A stretch of 64,000 nt of DNA from Rhodococcus wratislaviensis (GTDB lineage: Bacteria; Actinomycetota; Actinomycetes; Mycobacteriales; Mycobacteriaceae), in the NCBI RefSeq assembly GCF_900455735.1, contig NZ_UAUI01000022.1, positions 434,001 through 498,000 on the forward strand, written 5' to 3'. The position numbers and the translations under genes are program-made. The number at the start of each line of letters is the position of its first letter. The stretch's first letter is position 1. The notes beneath the pieces were generated by a model that had not been told where the DNA came from, did no database searches, and saw only the letters and a program-made list of their open reading frames with translations. Shown piece by piece: positions 54,457 to 62,496 of this stretch.

Positions 54457-55490
54457 CTGCGCCCGAGCGGGAGACCGATCGACGGCGGGATGTGCTTGGT
54501 CGAGATCCGTTGGCGGAACACCCAGTACGTCCAGCCCTGGTAGATCAGCACCACCGGGGTGAGGAAGGCGGCGGCCCACGTCATCACCTTCAGCGTGTAC
54601 GGACTCGACGAGGCGTTGTCGATGGTCAGGTTGTACGCGGCGTCCAGCGTGGACGGCATGACGTTGGGGAACAGCGAGCCGAACAGCAGCGCCACGGTGG
54701 CGATGACCGCGATGGACGTGAGCAGGAACGCCCAGCCCTCACGTTCGGCGCGGGTGAACGCGACCACCCCGAGGAGTGCGGCGGCGGCGATCGCGACGAG
54801 GATCCATGTCCAGCCCTTGCCGTGCGCCAACTGCGTCCACAGCACGAACGCGCCTGCCACCGGAACGGCCGGGATCGCCAGCCGGGACGCCAGTTCGACG
54901 GCGTCCGTGCGGACTTCGTCGGCCGTCTTCAGCGCGAGGAACACCGCGCCGTGCAGGGCGAACACGAGCGCTGTCGTCAGACCACCCAGCAGCGCATAGG
55001 GATTGAGCAGATCGAAGAGGCTCGAGGTGACCTGCTTGTCGGCGTCGATGTCGACGCCCCGCACGATGTTCGCGAACGCGACACCCCACAGCACGGCGGG
55101 CACCCAGGACCCGAAGACGATGCCCCAGTCGCATCGCCTGCGCCAGGTGTCGTCGTCGATCTTGCCGCGGTATTCGATGGCGCAGATCCGGACGATGAGC
55201 GCGACGAGAATGATCAGCAGCGGCAGATAGAAGCCGGAGAACAGGGTGGCGTACCACTCCGGGAACGCGGCGAACAGCGCGCCGCCGCCGGTGATGAGCC
55301 ACACCTCGTTGCCGTCCCACACGGGCCCGATGGTGTTGAGCACCACCCGCCGTCGCGTGTCTCCGTTCGGGTCCTTGCGCCTGCCCAGCACCGGCATCAG
55401 CATGCCGACACCGAAATCGAATCCCTCGAGGACGAAGTACCCGATGAAGAGCACCGCGATCAGGATGAACCACACTTCTTGAAGTCCCAT
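54453..55490 (-). CDS. cydB: cytochrome bd oxidase subunit II
   Basis: 345 residues with about nine helices. N-terminal QEVWFILIAVLFIGYFVLEGFDFGVGMLMP and WDGNEVWLITGGGALFAAFPEWYA are CydB signatures. With CydA it forms the quinol oxidase used at low oxygen or when the cytochrome bcc-aa3 branch is blocked. Confidence 0.96.
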   Translation of the reverse strand: MGLQEVWFILIAVLFIGYFVLEGFDFGVGMLMPVLGRRKDPNGDTRRRVVLNTIGPVWDGNEVWLITGGGALFAAFPEWYATLFSGFYLPLLIILVALIVRICAIEYRGKIDDDTWRRRCDWGIVFGSWVPAVLWGVAFANIVRGVDIDADKQVTSSLFDLLNPYALLGGLTTALVFALHGAVFLALKTADEVRTDAVELASRLAIPAVPVAGAFVLWTQLAHGKGWTWILVAIAAAALLGVVAFTRAEREGWAFLLTSIAVIATVALLFGSLFPNVMPSTLDAAYNLTIDNASSSPYTLKVMTWAAAFLTPVVLIYQGWTYWVFRQRISTKHIPPSIGLPLGRR

Positions 55491-55501
55491 GACCGTCTCC
55501 C

Positions 55502-56998
55502 CTAGTACGCGAACGAGAGTTGCTCGGGCTTGCCCGGTTCTTCGGGCTCGTCGTGGTCGTCACCCGGTGGATGCGCGTCGTGTTCGAGTGGTCCCTCGAT
55601 CGTGTAGCGGCGGATCAGCGTGAACCACACGACGGCCAGCGCCCCGTAGACCACCGTGAACGTGATCAGTGAGACCCAGACGGTCCACGGGGAGTGATTC
55701 GAGACGCCCTGGTCGACAGTGAGTCTGATCATGTCGACACCGGTCGGGTTGGGTGCCACGACCCACGGCTGGCGGCCCATTTCGGTGAACACCCAGCCCG
55801 CGCTGTTCCCGAGGAACGGCGTCGGGATGACGGCGATGGACAACCAGCCGAACCACTTCTTGTCCGGGACACGGCCGCCGCGGGTCATCCACAGACCGAC
55901 CACGGCGAGCAGCGCCGACCCTGCGGCCCAGCCGATCATCGCGCGGAACGTCCAGTAGGTGACGAACAGGTTGGGCTTGTAGTTGCCGGGCCCGTACATC
56001 TCCTCGTAGCGGGCCTGGATCTCGGTGACGCCCTCGACGGTGGAGTCGAAGGTGCCGTCCGCCAGGAACGAGGTGAGCCCGGGAATCTTGATGAGCTGGG
56101 TGATGCTCTCGCAGTTGTTCTGGGTGCCGACGGTGAGGATCGAGAAGTCGGCACCGGTTTCGGTGTGGCACAGCGATTCGGCCGATGCCATCTTCATGGG
56201 TTGCTGTTCGAACATCAGCTTGCCCTGGATGTCGCCGGTGATCGCGAGTCCGATGCCCGCGGCGACCATCACCCACAGCGCGAGGATGGTGACCGGACGG
56301 AACATCGTCCGTGCGGTCTCCTCGTGCTTCTTCGCCACTTCGGGTTCGGTGGCTTCCTTCGATTTGCGCATGCTGCGCACCATCCACCAGCCGCCGACGC
56401 CGGCCACGAATGTTCCTGCCGTGAGGAATGCTCCGGCCACGACGTGCGGGAAGGCTGCGAGCGCTGTGTTGTTGGTGAGCAGTTCCCAGATGCTGGTGAG
56501 TTCCGCGCGCCCGGTCTCGGGGTTGTAGACGGCCCCGACCGGGTGCTGCATGAACGAGTTGGCGGTGATGATGAAGTACGCGGACGCGTTCACCCCGATC
56601 GCGACGAGCCAGATGGTGGCGAGGTGGACGAGCTTGGGCAGCCGTCCCCAGCCGAAGATCCAGAGGCCGAGGAACGTCGACTCGAGGAAGAAGGCGACCA
56701 GGCCCTCGAGAGCGAGGGGTGCGCCGAAGACGTCACCGACGAAGCGTGAGTACTCGCTCCAGTTCATCCCGAACTGGAATTCCTGCACGATGCCGGTGGC
56801 CACGCCGAGCGCGAAGTTGATCAGGAAGAGCTTCCCGAAGAATTTGGTGAGCCGATACCAGTGATCCTTTCCGGTGACCACCCACATCGTCTGCATGACG
56901 GCGATCAGCGGCGCGAGCCCGATCGTCAGCGGAACGAGGATGAAGTGATAGACGGTGGTTATGCCGAACTGCCACCGGGAGACATCCAAGGCATCCAT
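55502..56998 (-). CDS. cydA: cytochrome bd oxidase subunit I
   Basis: 498 residues. Heme b595/d region begins SRWQFGITTVYHF (His18), with later conserved GRQPWVV and the Q-loop segment of the quinol site. The short Q-loop form is typical of actinobacteria. First gene of cydA-B-D-C. In M. tuberculosis cydABDC lies elsewhere, so here the operon is placed inside the conserved block. Confidence 0.96.
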   Translation of the reverse strand: MDALDVSRWQFGITTVYHFILVPLTIGLAPLIAVMQTMWVVTGKDHWYRLTKFFGKLFLINFALGVATGIVQEFQFGMNWSEYSRFVGDVFGAPLALEGLVAFFLESTFLGLWIFGWGRLPKLVHLATIWLVAIGVNASAYFIITANSFMQHPVGAVYNPETGRAELTSIWELLTNNTALAAFPHVVAGAFLTAGTFVAGVGGWWMVRSMRKSKEATEPEVAKKHEETARTMFRPVTILALWVMVAAGIGLAITGDIQGKLMFEQQPMKMASAESLCHTETGADFSILTVGTQNNCESITQLIKIPGLTSFLADGTFDSTVEGVTEIQARYEEMYGPGNYKPNLFVTYWTFRAMIGWAAGSALLAVVGLWMTRGGRVPDKKWFGWLSIAVIPTPFLGNSAGWVFTEMGRQPWVVAPNPTGVDMIRLTVDQGVSNHSPWTVWVSLITFTVVYGALAVVWFTLIRRYTIEGPLEHDAHPPGDDHDEPEEPGKPEQLSFAY

Positions 56999-57131
56999 GG
57001 CTACTCCGAAACTGGGCCCGTAGGACAGGCTTCAGGGCCGGAGCGTGGGCTTCCGCCCGACCCTTGAAAACAACGTACTGCGGGGTCGTTTCCCCCGCAG
57101 GACTTTGCTACTACGAAATGTAGTAGACCTG

Positions 57132-58004
57132 TCAAGCCTCCGCGGACTCGGCACCCACCGCCTCGACCGCGAGGTCGACCAGCTCCACGATCTCGTCGGC
57201 GAGCGGCGCGTCGGGCAGGGCAAGGCCGTCGATCTTGCGCACGCGCGCGGCCATGGTGACGCTGGAGATGAGCCAAACACCTTCCGCCGTAATGAGATCC
57301 GCCGGACGCAGAGACGCGTACTCGCAGCGGAACCCCTTGCCGGACGCGACCTCGAAGAGCGCCTGCTGCGTGGTGCCGGGCAGGATTCCGTGCTCCGGCG
57401 GCGGCGTGAGGAGCGTCTTCTCGCGGGCGATGACCACCGTGGAACGTGGCCCTTCCAACACATTGCCCTCACTACTGACGAAGATCACATCGTCGGCGCC
57501 GAACGTGGCCGCGTACCGCAGCGCCGCCATGTTCGTCGCATATGACAAGGTCTTCGCCCCGAGTAGCTGCCACGGCGCACTCGCCGACAGATCCACCGAA
57601 TACCCGCGGGCCAGTGTGAGTACCGACACTCCGTCGCGTCGTGCCTCCAGTATCCGCTCGGACACCGGCCCGACGGTGACGAAGGCGGTCGCGTCGCCAC
57701 CGGACTCCCGGCCGCGGCTGAGCACGAGTCGCATCGCGCCCTCCCGCTCGGACCCCCACTCCTCGACGGCCAGCTCGAGGGCCAGGCGCCACTCGTCCAG
57801 GTCCTGAATGGGTAATCCGAGGGCGCGCGCCGACGCGACGAGTCGGGTGAGGTGTGGCTCGACCTTCAGTGCGCGACCGCCGCGCACCAACAGCGTCTCG
57901 AAGACACCGTCGCCGCGCACGACCGCCAGATCGTCCGCGTACAGCAGCGGGGCATCCGCGTCCCGCACCTCGTGGTCCAGCGTCACCAGCACTCGATCAG
58001 ACAT
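57132..58004 (-). CDS. aminotransferase class IV / aminodeoxychorismate lyase-like
   Basis: 290 residues from ATG 58004. PLP-enzyme fold type IV: RGDGVFETLLV, the K-containing QLLGAKTLSYATNMAALRYA with the Schiff-base Lys, EGNVLEGPRSTVVI and GILPGTTQQALFE. Corresponds to Rv0812, an aminodeoxychorismate lyase or D-amino acid aminotransferase homologue, so folate (p-aminobenzoate) synthesis is likely. Confidence 0.9.
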   Translation of the reverse strand: MSDRVLVTLDHEVRDADAPLLYADDLAVVRGDGVFETLLVRGGRALKVEPHLTRLVASARALGLPIQDLDEWRLALELAVEEWGSEREGAMRLVLSRGRESGGDATAFVTVGPVSERILEARRDGVSVLTLARGYSVDLSASAPWQLLGAKTLSYATNMAALRYAATFGADDVIFVSSEGNVLEGPRSTVVIAREKTLLTPPPEHGILPGTTQQALFEVASGKGFRCEYASLRPADLITAEGVWLISSVTMAARVRKIDGLALPDAPLADEIVELVDLAVEAVGAESAEA

Positions 58005-58066
58005 GACACCCAGACTATCGACCCTGCTGACCGCCACCTGTGGTCCATGGTCCCTAGACTGGGTTC

Positions 58067-59188
58067 GTGGTCGACAAACTGCCCGTCTCACCCAGTCCAC
58101 TCGTCACGGCCCCGGGCGCGGTCCCTGCGCCGGAAGGCTCTCCCGACGCCGGCGTCGCCTGGCATCACGGCGATCCCCTCGGCGAACAACGCAGCGCCGA
58201 ACGTTCCGCGGTGGTGGTCGACCGTTCCCACCGGTTCGTCATCGCGATCAGCGGACCCGAACGACTCACCTGGCTGCACACCATCTCGAGCCAGCACGTC
58301 GCCGCACTCCCCGACGGCGCGAGCGCCGAGAACCTCAGCCTCGACGTCAACGGCCGCGTCGAGCATCACTTCGTCCAGACCGATCTGGACGGCGTCACCT
58401 GGATCGACACCGAGGCCGACCGCGGACCCGACCTCCTGTCGTTCCTCACCAAGATGGTGTTCTGGTCCAAGGCCGAACCCCGTGAGGGCAACGAACTCGC
58501 GGTCCTCAGCGTCATCGGCCCCGACGCCGTGACGGTCCTCGACGCGGCCGGTGTCGTGGCGCCCACCGAGCCGTACGCCGCCGCCGCGGTCCCCGGGGGC
58601 GGGTTCGTCCGCGGCATGCCGTGGCCGACCGCCGACTCCTTCGACCTGCTGATCCCCCGGGAAGGGCTCGCGACGTGGTGGGGCCGGCTCACCGCCGCCG
58701 GCGCCGCTCCCGCCGGAACCTGGGCGTTCGAGGCACTCCGGGTGGCCGCCGGCCGGCCCCGGATCGGACTCGACACCGACGAGCGCACCATCCCGCACGA
58801 GGTCCGCTGGATCGGCGGTCCCGCCGAACACGGCGCCGTCCACCTCGAGAAGGGCTGCTACCGAGGCCAGGAGACGGTGGCCCGCGTCCACAATCTCGGC
58901 AAACCGCCCCGTCACCTCGTCCTGCTGCACCTCGACGGCAGCGCCGACGCCCTTCCCGAACCCGGCGACCCGGTGACGGCGGGAGGCCGTGCGGTCGGAC
59001 GGATCGGCACGGTGATCGACCATCACGAACTCGGACCCATCGCGCTGGCCCTCGTCAAACGGTCGATCCCCACCGACACCGAATTGGTGGTCGGCTCGTG
59101 CGCCGCCTCGATCGACCCCGACTCCGTGCCCGCGGACGACACCGTCCAGGCAGGTCGCGCCGCCGTCGACCGGCTCCGGGGCCGATGA
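58067..59188 (+). CDS. YgfZ/GcvT folate-binding Fe-S protein
   Basis: 373 residues from GTG 58067. Motif KGCYRGQETVARVHNLGKPPR is the conserved YgfZ signature, whose Cys is essential in E. coli. Tetrahydrofolate-dependent helper of Fe-S cluster assembly or repair. TAGACT 6 nt before the GTG suggests a leaderless transcript. Divergent from the ADC-lyase-like gene, and ATGA-overlaps the MOSC gene. Confidence 0.9.
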   Translation: MVDKLPVSPSPLVTAPGAVPAPEGSPDAGVAWHHGDPLGEQRSAERSAVVVDRSHRFVIAISGPERLTWLHTISSQHVAALPDGASAENLSLDVNGRVEHHFVQTDLDGVTWIDTEADRGPDLLSFLTKMVFWSKAEPREGNELAVLSVIGPDAVTVLDAAGVVAPTEPYAAAAVPGGGFVRGMPWPTADSFDLLIPREGLATWWGRLTAAGAAPAGTWAFEALRVAAGRPRIGLDTDERTIPHEVRWIGGPAEHGAVHLEKGCYRGQETVARVHNLGKPPRHLVLLHLDGSADALPEPGDPVTAGGRAVGRIGTVIDHHELGPIALALVKRSIPTDTELVVGSCAASIDPDSVPADDTVQAGRAAVDRLRGR

Positions 59189-59853
59189 GCGAGGCGACCG
59201 CGACGGCCGGCGAGGTCCTGGCCGTCTGCGTGCTGCACACCGAACGGGACAGCGGCACCCGACGGGTGCCCCGGACGGCGATCGACAAGCGCCCCGTCGA
59301 CGGCCCCGTGCGCGTCACGACCGCCGGACTGGTCGGCGACCGCGTCTGCGACACCGAATACCACGGTGGCCCGTTCAAGGCCGTCTACGCCTACCAGGAG
59401 GACGAGGCGCAGCGCTGGGCGTCGGAACTCGGCCGCGAACTGCCCCCGGGATGGTTCGGCGAGAACCTCCGCGTCGACGGGATCGCCGCGACCGACGCCG
59501 TGATCGGCGAGCGCTGGCGGATCGGCACCACCGAACTGGAGGTGACCAGCCCGCGGACACCGTGCGGCACGTTCGGCGTCTGGGCCGCCGAGCCCCGGTG
59601 GGTCAAGCGGTTCTCCGAACGCGCGGACACAGGCGCGTACCTGCGGGTGGTGACAGAGGGGTCGGTCACCGCCGGCGACGCCGTCCAGCGCATCCACGTC
59701 CCCGGCCACGGTGTCACCGTGCGCGATCTGTTCACCGGCCGCGACCCGGAACGGTTCGTGGCGCTGCTCGAACAGCAGGAGAACCTCTCTCCGACCGTCG
59801 CGGACAAGGCCCGCCGACGGATCGCCGGACTGGAAGTGCAGGTCACGTATTGA
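59185..59853 (+). CDS. MOSC domain protein (YiiM-like)
   Basis: 222 residues. MOSC features GDRVCDTEYHGGPFKAVYAY, FGENLRVDG and SPRTPCGTFGVW, with the conserved Cys of the sulfur-carrier site. YiiM-like proteins of E. coli use molybdenum cofactor to reduce N-hydroxylated bases. Overlaps ygfZ by ATGA and the asparaginase by TTGA. Confidence 0.87.
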   Translation: MSEATATAGEVLAVCVLHTERDSGTRRVPRTAIDKRPVDGPVRVTTAGLVGDRVCDTEYHGGPFKAVYAYQEDEAQRWASELGRELPPGWFGENLRVDGIAATDAVIGERWRIGTTELEVTSPRTPCGTFGVWAAEPRWVKRFSERADTGAYLRVVTEGSVTAGDAVQRIHVPGHGVTVRDLFTGRDPERFVALLEQQENLSPTVADKARRRIAGLEVQVTY

Positions 59854-60803
59854 GCATCGAACTGGTCGAGGTCGTTCGTTCCGGATTCCGCGAATGCGTC
59901 CACCGCGGTTCCGCGGTGATCCTCCGCGCGGACGGCGAGATCGCGCTCACCCTCGGTGAGGTGCACACACCGATCTACCCGCGGTCGTCGAACAAGCCGT
60001 GGCAGGCCGTGACGATGCTGCGGAACGGTTTCGAACCGTCCAGTTCCGAAGAACTCGCGATCGCGACCGCATCCCACGAGGGTGAGTCGGACCACATCGA
60101 ACTCGTCGAGCGGCTACTCGCCCGGTACGGCCTCGACGAGGACCGGCTCCGCTGCCCCGCCGATCTACCCTCCAACGAACTCGCCCGGGCCGAACTGCTG
60201 GCCGCCGGCGAGCTCCCCCGCCCGGTGTACATGAACTGCTCCGGCAAGCACGCGGCGATGCTCGCCACCTGCCTGGCCAACGACTGGCCGTTGGACAGCT
60301 ACCTCGAGCCGACGCATCCGCTGCAACTCGCGGTCGTCGAGACGCTCGGATCGATCAGCGGCGACGTCGACGCCGAGCTCGGCATCGACGGATGCGGGCT
60401 GCCGATCGTCCCGCTGTCGCTGACGCATCTGGCGCGCGCGTTCGCCCGGCTCGTCACCGCCGAGCCCGACTCCCCCGAGCTCGCCGTCGCCGACGCCATC
60501 CGCGAACACCCCTACCTCGTCTCCGGCACCGGCAAGGACGACGCGCGGCTGATGCCGGTCGTGCCCGGACTGCTGTCCAAGGCGGGCGCCGACGGTGTCT
60601 ACGCCGGCGCGCTTCCGGACGGCTCGGCGTTCGCGCTGAAGATCGACGACGGCCACGAACGGGCCCGGTTGCCCCTCGCCGCAGCACTTCTCCACAGGAT
60701 GGGCGCCGAGTGGACCGAGGATCTGGCGGCCCTCGCGTCGCAGCCCGTGCTCGGCGGCGGCGTCCGAGTGGGGACGGTCCGGGCAATTCCGGGAGTCTTC
60801 TGA
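59850..60803 (+). CDS. Rhizobium etli-type L-asparaginase
   Basis: 317 residues from TTG 59850, whose TTGA overlaps the MOSC stop. The class-3 asparaginase residues are in place: S46xxK49 in YPRSSNKPW, C130 and K133 in MNCSGKHAAM, and C182 in GIDGCGLP, matching the R. etli enzyme spacing of Ser/Lys, zinc-Cys and Lys. Hydrolyses Asn to Asp and ammonia. Third gene of a tightly packed operon with ygfZ and MOSC. Confidence 0.9.
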   Translation: MSIELVEVVRSGFRECVHRGSAVILRADGEIALTLGEVHTPIYPRSSNKPWQAVTMLRNGFEPSSSEELAIATASHEGESDHIELVERLLARYGLDEDRLRCPADLPSNELARAELLAAGELPRPVYMNCSGKHAAMLATCLANDWPLDSYLEPTHPLQLAVVETLGSISGDVDAELGIDGCGLPIVPLSLTHLARAFARLVTAEPDSPELAVADAIREHPYLVSGTGKDDARLMPVVPGLLSKAGADGVYAGALPDGSAFALKIDDGHERARLPLAAALLHRMGAEWTEDLAALASQPVLGGGVRVGTVRAIPGVF

Positions 60804-60984
60804 AAGCGAAATACCGGCATCGGGGCAGCTCGCGAGCCCGGTGAGACTAAACCGACACCGCTTCGGGGTGTGGATGGAAGCGCGAGGGACTTTTCCACGC
60901 TAGAGTGTGGGGCAGGAACTTACACACTCAAACGGGGCCGCCAAATTCCCCAGGCCGCCCCGCGAAAGCGCGAGGGGGTCAGCC

Positions 60985-61185
60985 ATGGGCCGCGGCCGGG
61001 CTAAGGCAAAGCAGACCAAGGTTGCACGCGAGCTGAAGTACAGCGTACCGACCACGGATTTTGACAGCCTGCAACGAGAGCTCTCAGGTGGGTCGTCCAA
61101 CTCGCATCGGGACGAGGTCTTCGCTGACCAGCGTGCCGACAGGGAGGGTCACTCCCGGGAGGACGACGACGACTGGCGGCGCTGA
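60985..61185 (+). CDS. DUF3073 small basic-acidic protein
   Basis: 66 residues: a basic N-terminus (MGRGRAKAKQTKVARELKYS) and an acidic, polar C-terminus ending DDDDWRR. Corresponds to Rv0810c; conserved in actinobacteria, function unknown, possibly nucleic-acid associated. AGCGAGGGGG precedes the ATG by about 9 nt, and a palindromic terminator follows. Confidence 0.9.
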   Translation: MGRGRAKAKQTKVARELKYSVPTTDFDSLQRELSGGSSNSHRDEVFADQRADREGHSREDDDDWRR

Positions 61186-61200
61186 GATCTGAAGACAACG

Positions 61201-61236
61201 AAATGAGGGGGAGCCGCTACCGGCTCCCCCTCATTT
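61201..61236. terminator. bidirectional terminator between DUF3073 and purM
   Basis: AAATGAGGGGGAGCCG (61201-61216) pairs with CGGCTCCCCCTCATTT (61221-61236) around CTAC, giving A and T tracts on both strands between convergent genes. Confidence 0.9.
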
Positions 61237-61296
61237 CCACATCTTCAGCCGGTCGGGGCCACTAGCTCGCCCCGTTCCGACCGACGGCGTCCGACC

Positions 61297-62376
61297 CTAG
61301 AACCTCGGGTGATCGCCGGCGAGAATTGCGCGCTCGGCCGACACGTCGTGCGACTTCTTGATGCTGCCCAGCGTCCAGCAGTCGATGTGGCGTGCCGTCA
61401 GGACGGCCAGCGCACGATCGACGTCCTCGGGCGCCACGATCGCGACCATGCCGACGCCCATGTTGAACGTCTGCTCCATCTCGGCCCGCTCCACGCGTCC
61501 GCGCTGCGCGATCATCGCGAAGATCGGAGCCGGGCTCCACGTGCCGCGGTCGAGTTCGGCGACCAGACCCTTCGGCATGACCCGCGCGAGGTTGTTGGCC
61601 AGTCCACCGCCGGTGACGTGGCAGAACGTGCGCACGTCGGTCTCGGCGGCGAGGGCCAGGCAGTCCTTCGCGTAAATCTTCGTGGGCTCGAGCATCTCCT
61701 CGCCCAGGGTGCGGCCGAACTCGTCGACGTGCGCCGTCAGGCTCATGTGGTCGATCTCGAGCAGGACCTTGCGGGCCAGCGAGTAACCGTTGGAATGCAG
61801 TCCGGACGATCCCATCGCGATCACCACGTCGCCGGGACGGACCCGGTCCGGCCCCAGCACCTGGTCGGCTTCGACCACACCGACGCCGGTCGCGGACAGG
61901 TCGTAGTCGCCGTCCGCCATCACACCGGGGTGCTCCGCCGTCTCGCCACCGAGCAGCGCGCAACCAGCCTGGATGCAGCCTTCGGCGATGCCGCTGACCA
62001 GTTCGGCGACACGCTCCGGGACGACGCGCCCGACGGCGATGTAGTCCTGCAGGAACAGCGGCTCGGCACCGCAGACGACGAGGTCGTCGACGACCATCGC
62101 GACGAGGTCGAGGCCCACGGTGTCGTGCTTGTCGAGTGCCTGAGCGACGGCGAGCTTCGTGCCCACACCGTCCGTGGACGCCGCGAGCAGCGGCTCCTTG
62201 TAGTCACCCTTGAGCGAGAACAGACCCGCGAATCCACCGAGACCACCGAGAACCTCGGGACGGCTGGCGCGCTTGGCCAAGGGAGCGAAGAGTTCCACCG
62301 CCCGATCGCCTGCGGCGATGTCCACTCCTGCGGCGGCGTAGGACGCGCCAGGGCGACTTGTCGGATCCTCGGTCAT
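61297..62376 (-). CDS. purM: phosphoribosylformylglycinamidine cyclo-ligase PurM
   Basis: 359 residues of the PurM/ThiL ATP-dependent ligase fold: DGVGTKLAVAQALDKHDTVGLDLVAMVVDDLVVCGAEPLFLQDYIA, LLGGETAEHPG, and GSSGLHSNGYSLAR. Makes AIR, the purine intermediate that also feeds thiamine pyrimidine synthesis. Corresponds to Rv0809; 120 nt downstream of purF. Confidence 0.96.
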   Translation of the reverse strand: MTEDPTSRPGASYAAAGVDIAAGDRAVELFAPLAKRASRPEVLGGLGGFAGLFSLKGDYKEPLLAASTDGVGTKLAVAQALDKHDTVGLDLVAMVVDDLVVCGAEPLFLQDYIAVGRVVPERVAELVSGIAEGCIQAGCALLGGETAEHPGVMADGDYDLSATGVGVVEADQVLGPDRVRPGDVVIAMGSSGLHSNGYSLARKVLLEIDHMSLTAHVDEFGRTLGEEMLEPTKIYAKDCLALAAETDVRTFCHVTGGGLANNLARVMPKGLVAELDRGTWSPAPIFAMIAQRGRVERAEMEQTFNMGVGMVAIVAPEDVDRALAVLTARHIDCWTLGSIKKSHDVSAERAILAGDHPRF

Positions 62377-62496
62377 GTGGTTGTTACTCCAGCCTTCTGT
62401 TGCTCGTCAAAATCGTGTCGGTCGGGCAATCGAGTGCTGTGATTGCGTCCTTACGGTACCGGAGTACGTTCTCCGGCCGGATCCCGATGTACCGGC

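Noticed and set aside
51162-54543. Two long plus-strand frames opposite cydC and cydD
   Set aside because: Arg/Gly/His/Asp-rich shadow sequences; minus-strand ABC motifs are complete.
54457-54579. Extended start for cydD inside cydB
   Set aside because: ATG 54456 overlaps the cydB stop as ATGA, and the extension has no CydD similarity.
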